A stretch of DNA of 64,000 nucleotides from an uncultured Aquimarina sp. GTDB lineage: Bacteria > Bacteroidota > Bacteroidia > Flavobacteriales > Flavobacteriaceae. The position numbers were made by a program, and so were the translations under genes. The notes under the pieces are model-generated. The model was not told the DNA's origin. It worked only from the letters and a program-made list of their open reading frames with translations, and did not search any database. The stretch covers positions 372,001-436,000 of the forward strand of contig NZ_CANMQT010000002.1 of the NCBI RefSeq assembly GCF_947500065.1. Reading direction: 5' to 3'. This document shows positions 1-9,534 of this stretch, piece after piece (positions within the stretch are counted from its first letter, which is position 1; every line of letters starts with the position of its first letter).

Positions 1-23
1 AACGAATACTGAATCATAATAAA

Positions 24-2294
24 TTATTTAAGCTTTATTTTTTTCTTCAAATCTCCAATACTAATTTCGAAATCCCCTGGTTCTGCAATAGTTTTCATGT
101 TTTCATTTACAAAAGATAATTCATCTTTTGTAATTGTAAATAGAACCTCTTTAGACTCCCCTTCATTCAGTGCTATCTTTTCATATCCTTTTAAAGCACG
201 TACCTCTGGTGTTATACTAGCATAAAGATCACTAATAAAGAGTAATACTGCTTCTTTTCCTTTTCTATTTCCTGTATTTGTGATTTTTACAGAAACTTCG
301 ATAGATCCATCCTGATCCATTTCTGTTGCGTTTGTTGATAAATCACTATACTCAAAACTGGTATATGATAACCCATCGCCAAATTCATATTGCTGATCGT
401 AGTCCGAATCATAATAATTAGGAACTGAAATATTATCTGAATGCTTATGATTATAATTTACAAAAGCATGTGGATGTTTCGGGTAGTTTATTGGCAATCT
501 ACCTGATGGATTCTCTATTCCAAATAGTAAATCTGATAATGCATCTGCTCCATGATTACCAGGAAGGTATCCCAGAAAAACCGCATCAACCAATGGCTCT
601 ATTTCATTAAAAATAATCGGCCTTCCTTCTAATAAAACAAGTATTATTTTTTTTCCGGTTTTAGACAAGGCTTTTGCCAATTCAATCTGATCCTTTGGCA
701 TTATTATAGAATTTGTATTCCCAGGTGTTTCCGTATAAGAGTTTTCACCTAAACACAATAACACAACATCACTTTGTTGCGCAGCCTTCACTGCTGCATT
801 AATATCATTTTTCCCTTCAAAAGAAACTCCTTGCATGAAAGTATTCCCTAAACTTACGATAGCTTCTGCAATTGTATTTTTATCTTTCGCATAATTATCC
901 GCTTCACTACCTTGCCAGTTATAAGACCAACCTCCATTCAATGATCTCATAGTATTAGCAGTTGGCCCCGTTACTAATATTTTAGTCCCTTTTTGTAGAG
1001 GTAAAATGTTATCCTTATTTTTCAATAACGTAATAGATTCTATCGCTGCTTTTTTACTTACTGCCGCAAATTTATCTGATCCAAAATCTGGATACTCTTT
1101 TGGATTCGTAACTGGGTTTTCGAATAACCCTAATTGCATTTTAACTTTTAATATTCTAGAAACGGCATTGTCTATTCTTTCTTCAGAAACACTCCCTTCT
1201 TTTACAAGTTCCACTAACAATTCTATAAATTCAAAATCATGTGGTACCATACTCATATCAATTCCTGCATTAACAGATATTTTTATAGCATCTTTTATAG
1301 TCTCTGCAACTTTATGTCGTGTATGTAGATAATTGATATCTGCCCAATCCGTAACCGCAATCCCGTCAAAACCTAATTCACCTCTCAATATATCTGTTAG
1401 CAAAAACTTACTAGCATGCACCGGAACTCCATTTATTTCTCCAGAATTGATCATTAAAGTGACGGAACCAGCATCTACTGCTTCTTTAAAGGCAGGTAAA
1501 AAATATTGCCTTAATTCTCTTTCTGGTATCCATGCTGGTGTACGATCTTTACCAGAAAGAGGAACACTATAACCCAAATAATGCTTCATACAAGAAGCAA
1601 CTGTATTTGGATCACCAAGAGTTCCTTGATAGCCTTCTACCATGGCCACACCCATTGTTTTTCCCAAATACACGTCTTCTCCAAACGTTTCCCATAATCG
1701 AGGCCACAATGGATTTCTTCCTAACCCTAAAACAGGAGAAAAATTCCAAGGAATTGATGAAGCTCTGGTTTCATAAGCCGAGATTTTTGCCACATCTTTA
1801 ACCAAGTCTTTATTAAAAGTTGCTGCTAATCCTATTTGCTGTGGAAACAATGTTGCACCAATTGTATAATTAACTCCATGAATGGCATCTATCCCATAAA
1901 TAATAGGAATCTGCCTTGGAGTTTTTGCCGCTTCATCCTGAAACGTTTTAATAGTCTTATACCAATCTTGTCTTGATAGAGGCACTCCTGGAGTGTTTAA
2001 TATAGAACCTACCTTATACGTATGAATTGCTTTATGAACTAATGCAGAATCTAACTCATACGGCTGCGAAGAACTATATTGATTATCTCCTTTTGTAATT
2101 ACATCCAGTGTAATTTGTGTCATTTGACCAACCTTTTCTTCTAAGGTCATTTCAGAAAGCAAGGCTGCTACCTTTTTATCTATTTCTGAGCTCATTGCTG
2201 GTTTTTCTGACGTTGACTTTTCATCTCCCTTATCTGATTCTGAACTACAACTTACGACAATTAGAATCAATACTATTATATATAACTTTTGCAT
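24..2294 (-). CDS. Glycoside hydrolase family 3 beta-glucosidase, lipoprotein
   Basis: Predicted to release glucose from the non-reducing end of beta-glucosides at the cell surface or in the periplasm. The 756-residue protein begins with a lipoprotein signal (hydrophobic stretch ending VVSC, lipid-accepting Cys about 16). It has the GH3 order: N-terminal barrel, alpha/beta sandwich, and a C-terminal FnIII-like domain with a GNRKGKEAVLLF motif. The likely catalytic nucleophile is Asp316 in the VTDWAD motif. It starts 3 bp after the stop of the upstream GH3 gene, so the two are almost certainly co-transcribed, with this one second. The exact substrate (laminarin, cellodextrin) cannot be read from sequence. 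Confidence 0.9.
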   Translation of the reverse strand: MQKLYIIVLILIVVSCSSESDKGDEKSTSEKPAMSSEIDKKVAALLSEMTLEEKVGQMTQITLDVITKGDNQYSSSQPYELDSALVHKAIHTYKVGSILNTPGVPLSRQDWYKTIKTFQDEAAKTPRQIPIIYGIDAIHGVNYTIGATLFPQQIGLAATFNKDLVKDVAKISAYETRASSIPWNFSPVLGLGRNPLWPRLWETFGEDVYLGKTMGVAMVEGYQGTLGDPNTVASCMKHYLGYSVPLSGKDRTPAWIPERELRQYFLPAFKEAVDAGSVTLMINSGEINGVPVHASKFLLTDILRGELGFDGIAVTDWADINYLHTRHKVAETIKDAIKISVNAGIDMSMVPHDFEFIELLVELVKEGSVSEERIDNAVSRILKVKMQLGLFENPVTNPKEYPDFGSDKFAAVSKKAAIESITLLKNKDNILPLQKGTKILVTGPTANTMRSLNGGWSYNWQGSEADNYAKDKNTIAEAIVSLGNTFMQGVSFEGKNDINAAVKAAQQSDVVLLCLGENSYTETPGNTNSIIMPKDQIELAKALSKTGKKIILVLLEGRPIIFNEIEPLVDAVFLGYLPGNHGADALSDLLFGIENPSGRLPINYPKHPHAFVNYNHKHSDNISVPNYYDSDYDQQYEFGDGLSYTSFEYSDLSTNATEMDQDGSIEVSVKITNTGNRKGKEAVLLFISDLYASITPEVRALKGYEKIALNEGESKEVLFTITKDELSFVNENMKTIAEPGDFEISIGDLKKKIKLK

Positions 2295-2297
2295 TAT

Positions 2298-4613
2298 TTA
2301 TTTTTTAAAAGAAAAATCAATTTCAAGATTAGTAGCTGAACTTCCTCCTACGAAAGCCTTAAAATCTCCTGGTTCCGCTTCCCATTTTTTATTAGCGGTA
2401 TAAAACTGAACAGTTTTTTCATCAATATTAAAAGTTACTGTTTGACTTTCTTTTGATTCTAGTTCAACTAATTTAAAGTCCTTAAGCTCCTTTACTGGAC
2501 GTGTCAAACTTCCAATTAAATCTCGAATATATAATTGCACTACTTCTTTACCTTTTCTTTCACCTGTATTTGTAATCGTTACCGAAACTGAGAGATTCCC
2601 TCCAGAAGCAAAAGAAGGAGCGCTTATTTTTAGATCTTTATACTTAAAACTTGTGTAACTTAATCCATGTCCAAAAGGATATAAAGCATCATTCTTCTCA
2701 TCAGTATAATGTGACCAAAACACCATGCCATCCGCATTTGAAGGTCTTCCAGTATTCTTCACATTATAATATAGAGGTAATTGACCAACGTTTCTTGGAA
2801 AAGAAACTGGTAATTTCCCAGAAGGATTATAATCCCCAAATAACACATCTGCGATTGCATTTCCGGATGCTGAACCTAAATGCCAGGCTTCGACTATTGA
2901 AGGTGCTTTTTCTGCAATATCAGCAATTACCATAGGACGACCATTCATTAAAACAACTACTATATTTTTATTAACCGCATGTACTGCTTCGAACAGTTTT
3001 TGTTGCGGCTTAGTAAGCTCTATACTCACCTGGCTTCTAGCTTCTCCTGATTGAAAAGCTTCTTCTCCAAGTGCCAAAATCACAACTTCTGCTCCTTTAG
3101 CCGCATCTACCGCTTCTTCAATTCCCTTAAAATCGTCTCTATTTACTTTTAAATCACGTACAAAACTCCGCTCGCCTACACCAACTTCAACTCCTTTAGC
3201 TGTAGCTATTTTTACACTTTCATTGACAGCACTTTTAATTCCTTCTAAAAGTGAAACCGCAGAATTGGGTGTTGCCATTCCTCTCCAACTTCCAATAGGA
3301 GTATCTTTATCATCTGCTAATGCACCTATTACCGCAATACTTTTTATATCTTTTTTAAGAGGTAAGACATTATTATCGTTTTTTAACAAAACGATAGATT
3401 TTCTCGCTACATCTCTAGAAGCTTCTAGATGTTCTTTTGTATATACATCTTTTTTCTCTCGCTCTTCGTCGCAATACCTAAACGGATCATCAAATAATCC
3501 TAGCTTAAATTTAACTCTAAGCACTCGTTTAGCAGCTTCATCAATCAGTTTTTCGTCTACTTTACCGTCTTTTACTAATTGTTCTAAACCTGCCTCATAA
3601 GCTCTTCCTTCCATATCCATATCATTACCAGCATTCATAGCTAGTTCTGCGGCATGTGTTTTATCTTTTGCATATCCATGAAATATCATTTCGGCAATGG
3701 ACGCCCAATCAGAAACTATGAAACCATCCCAATTCCAATTGTTTTTTAAAATATCTCGCTGTAATTCTTTATGTCCCGTAGCAGGTATCCCATCAATTTC
3801 ATTAAAAGAGCTCATCATAGTAGCAACACCTGCATCTACTGCTGCTTTAAATGGTGGTAATACGGTGTTATGTAATTCATATTCGCCAATACTAACTGTA
3901 TTATAATCTCTTCCTCCTTCTGCAAATCCGTAAGCGGCAAAATGTTTTGCACAAGCAGCTAAGGTTGTATTTTTGGATAGATCATCCCCTTGAAAACCAT
4001 GTATCCTTGCTACCGCAATTTTTGAAGCCAAAAAAGGATCTTCTCCTGCGCCTTCCATTATTCGTCCCCAACGAGCATCTCTAGAAATATCTACCATCGG
4101 TCCAAATGCCCAATTAATACCAGAAGCAGTTGCTTCTTTTGCAGCTATAGAAGCAGACTTAGTTATTGCCTCTAGATCCCAGCTTGCGCTCTCACCAAGA
4201 GGAATAGGAAAAATTGTTTTAAAACCGTGTATGACATCATAACCAAAAAGTAACGGTATTTTTAATCTGGAATTCTCAACAACAGTTCGTTGCAATTCTT
4301 TTGTTCCAGCAACTGAGGTGGCATTAAGCATAGCTCCAACCTCTCCGTTTTTTAATTTTTCATATTTTTCTTTATTACCAACATCAGAAGGTGGTCCTGT
4401 TACATCCCAACTTCCGTTATATAATACGAGCTGTCCTATTTTTTCTTTAATTGTCATTAATGAAAGTAATGAATCTACCTTCCTTTCAATAATATCAGAA
4501 GACTCTTGATCTCCTTTATTTTGAGAAAAACTAAATTCAGGTACTAGGAATAAAAGACCAATTACAATAATTATATTAGTATTCCTTAAATTACATTTTT
4601 TATAAATTTTCAC
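2298..4613 (-). CDS. bglX: Glycoside hydrolase family 3 beta-glucosidase, secreted
   Basis: Periplasmic beta-glucosidase of BglX type, 771 residues, the usual length of the family. It has a Sec signal (hydrophobic core residues about 13-30, cleavage near FSFSQ), then the GH3 N-terminal barrel with the nucleophile Asp302 in IVSDWAS, the GH3 C-terminal sandwich, and an FnIII-like domain carrying RKGKEVVQLYI. It is the promoter-proximal gene of a two-gene operon with the GH3 lipoprotein. The pair resembles beta-glucan utilisation genes, but no SusC/SusD pair lies in view, so this is not a complete utilisation locus as seen here. The symbol is by family similarity only. Confidence 0.88.
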   Translation of the reverse strand: MKIYKKCNLRNTNIIIVIGLLFLVPEFSFSQNKGDQESSDIIERKVDSLLSLMTIKEKIGQLVLYNGSWDVTGPPSDVGNKEKYEKLKNGEVGAMLNATSVAGTKELQRTVVENSRLKIPLLFGYDVIHGFKTIFPIPLGESASWDLEAITKSASIAAKEATASGINWAFGPMVDISRDARWGRIMEGAGEDPFLASKIAVARIHGFQGDDLSKNTTLAACAKHFAAYGFAEGGRDYNTVSIGEYELHNTVLPPFKAAVDAGVATMMSSFNEIDGIPATGHKELQRDILKNNWNWDGFIVSDWASIAEMIFHGYAKDKTHAAELAMNAGNDMDMEGRAYEAGLEQLVKDGKVDEKLIDEAAKRVLRVKFKLGLFDDPFRYCDEEREKKDVYTKEHLEASRDVARKSIVLLKNDNNVLPLKKDIKSIAVIGALADDKDTPIGSWRGMATPNSAVSLLEGIKSAVNESVKIATAKGVEVGVGERSFVRDLKVNRDDFKGIEEAVDAAKGAEVVILALGEEAFQSGEARSQVSIELTKPQQKLFEAVHAVNKNIVVVLMNGRPMVIADIAEKAPSIVEAWHLGSASGNAIADVLFGDYNPSGKLPVSFPRNVGQLPLYYNVKNTGRPSNADGMVFWSHYTDEKNDALYPFGHGLSYTSFKYKDLKISAPSFASGGNLSVSVTITNTGERKGKEVVQLYIRDLIGSLTRPVKELKDFKLVELESKESQTVTFNIDEKTVQFYTANKKWEAEPGDFKAFVGGSSATNLEIDFSFKK

Positions 4614-5270
4614 TGATCTTTTTTTTTAGTTATTGGCAATAAATGATTAAACAAATCTATCTTTCTTATTTTCTCCAAAAATATTAACTCGCTTATCACG
4701 TAAAGAGTAAATAAAGATTTTAGATTTTTTATTATGAATACTGATAAAACTACGACATTACATCCTAATTCACTACAACAAGTTAATCTTAACATTCTAT
4801 TTACATGTCTCCGTAAGAGTTCTTTTACAATTTGAAATTTTTCATAAAAAATGCTGTAAATCAGATATTTGTGTTATTTAGTTATTGAAATACTGAAGAT
4901 TTCAATAGTTGACAAAACAAAACCTAGTAAAGATTAATTAAATATACAATATCAATGAGTTTTATAATTCTGACCAAAAATTATCTATCAATTTTCGAAT
5001 TAAAAAGAAGCGCGTTATCTTAACATTTACAATTAAAACAACATAACATCAGAATTTTTGCAATACTTGACTTAGTGCACAATTAAGATGTTTTCACTAT
5101 TTAACAATCAACAATTTGTAATAAAAAAGACTTAATTATTTAACATTAACTTTTATTTTAACCACATAATGCAGACTTTAGTCCTTATCAAATAAATATA
5201 AATTTATTGTAAGTTTTGATCTTTGTTATACGACTAACAATAAATGCCTGTAACTAAAAAATGACACAGC
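4614..5270. other. Divergent intergenic region, GH3 pair / arsenosugar operon
   Basis: A 657-bp AT-rich region between the divergent GH3 and arsenosugar operons. No convincing gene is visible: the 61-codon minus frame at 4610-4795 lacks any protein-like pattern. The only distinct structure is a perfect 9-7-9 inverted repeat at 4883-4907, listed separately. Promoters for both operons must lie here, but I could not fix a TAnnTTTG box with confidence. Confidence 0.5.
4883..4907. repeat. Perfect inverted repeat, 9-bp arms
   Basis: Arms TATTGAAAT and ATTTCAATA are separated by 7 nt (actgaag). They lie about 270 bp upstream of the GH3 operon start and 360 bp upstream of the arsenosugar operon start. 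It could be an operator or a short hairpin. It is not followed by a T run on either strand, so a terminator is unlikely. The controlling protein is unknown. Confidence 0.4.
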
Positions 5271-5606
5271 ATGTCTAAAACATATTACGATCCAGCGGAT
5301 CTTAGAAAATTTGGAAAAATAACAGAATGGAGTGAAGAACTTGGTACAAAGTTTTTTGATTACTATGGAAAAGTTTTTGAAGAAGGTGCGTTAACTGCAC
5401 GCGAAAAATCTTTAATCGCTTTGGCAGTTTCTCACGTGGTAAAATGCCCATATTGTATTGATGCATATACTAAAGATGGCCTTCAGAAAGGTATTACAAA
5501 AGAAGAGATGATGGAAGCAGTGCATGCAGGAGCTGCTATAGAAAGTGGAGCCACATTGGTACACGGTGTGCAGATGATGAATAAGTATGAAAAACTTTCC
5601 ATGTAA
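5271..5606 (+). CDS. Arsenosugar-associated CMD/alkylhydroperoxidase-like protein
   Basis: A 111-residue carboxymuconolactone decarboxylase/AhpD-fold protein. The redox motif CPYCIDAYTKDG (CxxC followed by the helix of the family) is present at about residues 60-71, after the typical TAREKSLIALAVSHV helix. Proteins of this kind are the first gene of many Bacteroidota arsenosugar clusters, where they are annotated as peroxidase-like. The biochemical role is not established. A thiol-based reduction or oxidation of arsenicals is an inference from the CxxC motif and the context. It starts the operon, and ArsS follows after 56 bp. Confidence 0.85.
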   Translation: MSKTYYDPADLRKFGKITEWSEELGTKFFDYYGKVFEEGALTAREKSLIALAVSHVVKCPYCIDAYTKDGLQKGITKEEMMEAVHAGAAIESGATLVHGVQMMNKYEKLSM

Positions 5607-5662
5607 ATAGACCCAAATTCATATATTACTGAAAAAGAGAATATTACTACTAAAAACAATTT

Positions 5663-6718
5663 ATGGCTATCAAGTCACTAAAAAATAGAAATAACGAACT
5701 CGCTGACTCTCATAGACAATTAGAGATTCTTAATAACGGAATTTTTGCAAATGGCGAGTTACCAAAATTTGCTGATAAAATTGCCGAAACTGGTTATAAT
5801 TCTTTACGTCCTAACAAATTAGAAATACTTCAGATCAATGTAGGTTACATGTGTAATCAAGTATGCGAACATTGCCATGTTGATGCAGGTCCTGACCGAA
5901 AAGAAATTATGACGAAGGAGACCATGAAACAATGTCTTGAAGTCATTAAGAAAACCGAAGCTCATACATTAGATCTCACTGGTGGTGCGCCAGAAATGAA
6001 TCCTAATTTTAGATGGTTTGTAGAAGAAGCAAGCAAAGCTGGAATCAAAGATTTTATTGTACGGAGTAATCTTACTATCATCAGGGCTAATAAAAAGTAC
6101 TATGATCTCCCAGATTTCTTCAAAAAATATAATGTACATGTAGTTTCATCAATGCCTCATTGGACTAGAGGTAAAACTGACAAACAACGTGGCGATGGTG
6201 TTTTTGATAAATCCATTAAGGCTCTTCAGGAACTTAATGAACGAGGATATGGCATGCCAGATAGTGATCTAAAATTAGATTTGGTTTATAACCCATCTGG
6301 TGCTTTTTTACCAGGTGATCAGGCATCTATGGAAAAAGATTTCAAAAAGGCTTTATTAGAAGATTTTGGAATTCGCTTTCATAATTTGTTTGCAATTACT
6401 AATTTACCGGTCAGTAGATTTTTAGATTATCTGATTGCATCAGAAAATTATGAAGATTATATGTACGCCTTAGTAGAAGCATATAATCCATCTGCTGTAG
6501 CTAGTGTAATGTGTACCAATACGATTTCGATAAGTTGGGATGGATGGTTATATGATTGTGATTTTAATCAAATGTTAGATCTTAAAGTCGCTAGTAAAGT
6601 AAAACATATTAGTGAGTATAATGAAGAATTACTACAGAACAGAAATATTATTATCTCTCAGCATTGTTATGGCTGTACAGCCGGTGCGGGAAGTAGTTGT
6701 CAAGGAACTGTAGCATAA
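5663..6718 (+). CDS. arsS: Radical SAM protein ArsS, arsenosugar biosynthesis
   Basis: Radical SAM enzyme of 351 residues that in the known ArsM/ArsS pathway joins a 5'-deoxyadenosyl group from SAM to dimethylarsenite. The 4Fe-4S motif is Cys64-x3-Cys68-x2-Cys71 in MCNQVCEHCHVD, followed by a GGAPEMNP motif typical of radical SAM SAM-binding. The C-terminal DUF3641-type half carries further cysteines (CTNT, CDFN and CYGCTAGAGSSCQG near the end), which may bind an auxiliary cluster or substrate arsenic. It lies between the CMD protein and a DUF2064 protein in one operon. The assignment rests on motif, length and neighbours (arsM, PNP, TIGR04282). Confidence 0.92.
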   Translation: MAIKSLKNRNNELADSHRQLEILNNGIFANGELPKFADKIAETGYNSLRPNKLEILQINVGYMCNQVCEHCHVDAGPDRKEIMTKETMKQCLEVIKKTEAHTLDLTGGAPEMNPNFRWFVEEASKAGIKDFIVRSNLTIIRANKKYYDLPDFFKKYNVHVVSSMPHWTRGKTDKQRGDGVFDKSIKALQELNERGYGMPDSDLKLDLVYNPSGAFLPGDQASMEKDFKKALLEDFGIRFHNLFAITNLPVSRFLDYLIASENYEDYMYALVEAYNPSAVASVMCTNTISISWDGWLYDCDFNQMLDLKVASKVKHISEYNEELLQNRNIIISQHCYGCTAGAGSSCQGTVA

Positions 6719-6731
6719 CGAACACCTAAAT

Positions 6732-7412
6732 ATGAATATAAAAACTGCCATATTAGTTTTTGCGAACTCTTCTAAAGAAGAGCTTCTGCATAAACCTATG
6801 ATTGGTGGTGAAAAACTATTCACAGAGCTTACAAAAAAAACACTTTCTGTTGTTGAAAGTTCTGGACTTCCTTTTTTTGTATTTACAGAAAGAAAACAAA
6901 GCGGTAAGACCTTTGGAGAGCGTTTTGTAAACGCAATCCAATCTATCTATGACCTTGGATTCGAAAATGTGATTACCATCGGAAATGACACTCCTCATTT
7001 AAAGAAACATCATTTATTAGAAAGTGTAAAACAACTAGAAAATAACAAGTTTGTATTGGGACCATCAGCAGATGGAGGGTTTTATCTTATGGGATTACAT
7101 AAATCTCAGTTTAACCGTAGTACTTTCTTAAAACTTCCTTGGCAATCAAAAGATTTAGCTAAGAGCATATCACTTTTGATTAAAACTGCAAAAATTGAAG
7201 TAGCATTACTCGAAGTTTTGCACGATATTGATACAGTTGAAGATCTAAAAATCATTTCTAAACTTAGTTTTGCTTTTTCTAATGTTCTTAGAGCAATTAT
7301 ATACAAAATCACACATTCTTCTTGTGAGATATCAAAGTATGTTATACCAATAAAAGACACTAGTCATCACGCATCTTTTTATAACAAGGGTTCTCCTCTT
7401 TTTATGGCTTAA
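6732..7412 (+). CDS. DUF2064 / TIGR04282-like transferase, first copy
   Basis: A 226-residue member of the DUF2064 nucleotide-diphospho-sugar transferase-like family. The conserved TIGNDTPHL and LGPSADGGFYLMGL motifs are present (the second copy has the equivalent VVGPAEDGGYYLLG). It lacks the N-terminal 'FTRNPELGKCKTRL' signature of TIGR04282 proteins and has instead a diverged start, so it may have a different donor or be a regulatory or inactive relative. It lies 13 bp after arsS. Its C-terminal about 45 residues extend beyond the family core. The role in arsenosugar assembly is inferred from the operon. Confidence 0.75.
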   Translation: MNIKTAILVFANSSKEELLHKPMIGGEKLFTELTKKTLSVVESSGLPFFVFTERKQSGKTFGERFVNAIQSIYDLGFENVITIGNDTPHLKKHHLLESVKQLENNKFVLGPSADGGFYLMGLHKSQFNRSTFLKLPWQSKDLAKSISLLIKTAKIEVALLEVLHDIDTVEDLKIISKLSFAFSNVLRAIIYKITHSSCEISKYVIPIKDTSHHASFYNKGSPLFMA

Positions 7413-7559
7413 GTTGTAATAATATTTATATTCTAACAACCGCCAACTCCTCTCAGATAAATTACCACAAAAACAAGTCTAACAATTTGTCTTTGTGAGT
7501 AAACCTTCGCCTTTAATAAACAATACGTTATGCTATAATTATTAAGCATACTATTATAT

Positions 7560-8060
7560 ATGAAAAAAATAACATTAGTTCTATCATTTATTTTATTACC
7601 CTTTTGGAGTATTAGTCAAGATTCACTTGATGAACTATTGGGGCAATACAATAACGAAAGTATTCCTTATATCTCCGTTGGAGAATTAAGTGTTATTCAA
7701 GGTGAAGTAATCTTGTTAGATGCAAGAGAAATAAATGAGTATCAAACAAGTCACTTAAAAGGAGCAATCCATGTGGGATATGATCATTTTGATATCAACA
7801 CAATATCCAGTCAAAACATCGACAAAAAGTCTAAGATAATCGTATACTGCAGTTTAGGCATACGATCAGAAGACGTTTCGGAAAAACTAAAGGAAGCAGG
7901 TTATGACAACATATATAATCTGTATGGAGGAATTTTTGAATGGAAAAATGAAGATTACAAAGTGGTTGATTCTAATGGAAATGAAACAGATAAAATACAC
8001 GCATTTTCCAAACAATGGGGAAAATGGTTACTCAAAGGAAAAAAAATATACAAAAAGTGA
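7560..8060 (+). CDS. Exported rhodanese-domain protein
   Basis: A 166-residue protein with a Sec signal peptide (hydrophobic residues 4-18, cleavage near SISQ) and one rhodanese domain. The active-site cysteine is Cys97 in YCSLGIRS, a six-residue loop of the sulfurtransferase type rather than the seven-residue arsenate-reductase/Cdc25 type. Rhodaneses recur in Bacteroidota arsenosugar clusters, but their exact role is unknown. The signal peptide places this copy in the periplasm. It overlaps the start of the next gene by GTGA, which indicates translational coupling. Confidence 0.82.
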   Translation: MKKITLVLSFILLPFWSISQDSLDELLGQYNNESIPYISVGELSVIQGEVILLDAREINEYQTSHLKGAIHVGYDHFDINTISSQNIDKKSKIIVYCSLGIRSEDVSEKLKEAGYDNIYNLYGGIFEWKNEDYKVVDSNGNETDKIHAFSKQWGKWLLKGKKIYKK

Positions 8061-8674
8061 AAGATAAAAACCTATTAATGATTTTTACCCGAAACCCAGA
8101 ATTGGGTAAATGTAAAACTCGTCTAGCTGCTACCATAGGAGATCAAGCTGCTCTGGAAGTGTATCAATTATTGTTAGAACATACGGTAACTATTACCAAA
8201 AACCTTGGAGTAACAAAAGAAGTGTACTATTCTACAAGAATTGGAGAGAACGACATTTGGAATCAAACTATTTATAACAAAAAACTACAAGAAGGAGAAG
8301 ATCTTGGTATTAGAATGTATAATGCATTCCAAAACGGGTTTAATGCTGGGTATACCAATATCATTATTATAGGAAGTGATATGTATGACCTAATCCAACA
8401 AGATATAGAAAATGCTTTCAAAGCTTTAAAAGCTAACGATTATGTAGTTGGTCCTGCGGAGGATGGTGGTTATTATTTACTAGGTATGAAAAAGTTGAAT
8501 TCCAAAATTTTTCAAAACAAATCCTGGGGAACAAATACAGTACTACAAAATACATTAAACGATTTACAACAAACAAATATCAAATTATTAGAAGAACGTA
8601 ATGATGTAGATTATTATGAAGATATCAAAGACATCTCAGTTTTTCAACATTTATTAAGCTATCAAAATGACTAA
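8057..8674 (+). CDS. TIGR04282-type arsenosugar glycosyltransferase
   Basis: A 205-residue transferase of the TIGR04282 arsenosugar family (DUF2064 fold). It shows MIFTRNPELGKCKTRLA at the N-terminus, the DLGIRM motif, IIGSDMYDL and VVGPAEDGGYYLLG. I chose the GTG at 8057 as start, because it overlaps the rhodanese stop as GTGA and places the family's N-terminal motif at residue 8. The ATG at 8015 would add 14 residues read from within the rhodanese frame. It probably attaches or exchanges the group at the ribose of the arsenoriboside. Its stop overlaps the next start by 8 bp. Confidence 0.82.
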   Translation: MKDKNLLMIFTRNPELGKCKTRLAATIGDQAALEVYQLLLEHTVTITKNLGVTKEVYYSTRIGENDIWNQTIYNKKLQEGEDLGIRMYNAFQNGFNAGYTNIIIIGSDMYDLIQQDIENAFKALKANDYVVGPAEDGGYYLLGMKKLNSKIFQNKSWGTNTVLQNTLNDLQQTNIKLLEERNDVDYYEDIKDISVFQHLLSYQND

Positions 8675-9479
8675 ATACATCGAGGAAACAACAGAATATC
8701 TACAGGAAAAAGGATTTGACAATCCAGAAATAGGTATTATACTAGGTACAGGATTAGGCCAACTACTAGATGAAATAGAAATCCTTAAAGAAGTAAGCTA
8801 TAATCACATTCCTAATTTTCCAACAGCTACTGTAGAATTCCATAAGGGAAAATTAATCTATGGAAAATTAGAAGGAAAAAATGTAGTCGTAATGCAAGGA
8901 CGTTTTCATTTATATGAAGGCTATTCTTTACAGGATGTAACATATCCGGTTAGAGTTATGCATCAATTGGGAATTAAAACATTATTAGTTTCTAATGCAT
9001 CTGGAGCAATTAATTTAGACTTTAAAAAAGGCGAATTAATGCTTATTGATGATCATATTAATCTTCAGGGAGGTTCTCCACTTGCATTTAAAGGAGTGGA
9101 ACAATTAGGAACTCGTTTTACAGATATGAGCGCTCCTTATGATCTTAAAATTAATGCAAAATTAGAATCTATTGCTAAAGATCATAGTATCAATCTCCAT
9201 AAAGGAGTATATGCATCCGTAGTAGGACCACAATTAGAAACTCGTGCAGAATATCGCTATCTAAAAATCATTGGAGCCGATGCAGTAGGAATGAGTACCG
9301 TTCCCGAAATTATCGTAGCCAATCACCTTAGTCTCCCAGTTGCCGCAGTATCTGTATTAACTGACGAATGTGATCCGGATAATTTACAGCCTGTAAATAT
9401 TGATGAAATCATAGCAATGGCAGGAAAAGCTGAGCCAGAAATGATCCTTTTATTCAAAGAATTGATAAAGTCATTGTAG
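8667..9479 (+). CDS. punA: Purine nucleoside phosphorylase
   Basis: Trimeric-type purine nucleoside phosphorylase, 270 residues, cleaving purine ribosides to base and ribose-1-phosphate in the cytosol. Visible motifs are ILGTGLGQL (phosphate loop), GRFHLYEGY, SNASGAIN and the purine-site MSTVPEI. The start overlaps the upstream transferase gene by 8 bp, so it belongs to the arsenosugar operon. There it is well placed to remove adenine from the dimethylarsinoyl-adenosine made by ArsS, a role suggested by context rather than shown. It may also serve ordinary salvage. Confidence 0.93.
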   Translation: MTKYIEETTEYLQEKGFDNPEIGIILGTGLGQLLDEIEILKEVSYNHIPNFPTATVEFHKGKLIYGKLEGKNVVVMQGRFHLYEGYSLQDVTYPVRVMHQLGIKTLLVSNASGAINLDFKKGELMLIDDHINLQGGSPLAFKGVEQLGTRFTDMSAPYDLKINAKLESIAKDHSINLHKGVYASVVGPQLETRAEYRYLKIIGADAVGMSTVPEIIVANHLSLPVAAVSVLTDECDPDNLQPVNIDEIIAMAGKAEPEMILLFKELIKSL

Positions 9480-9534
9480 AGATATTATAAATTAAATGAT
9501 TACCCCCCTTCAAAATAAGAAAACAAAAAAAGAT

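Noticed and set aside
4610..4795. 61-codon minus-strand frame before the GH3 operon
   Set aside because: No start signal, no domain, AT-driven composition, and it abuts the GH3 start as leader.
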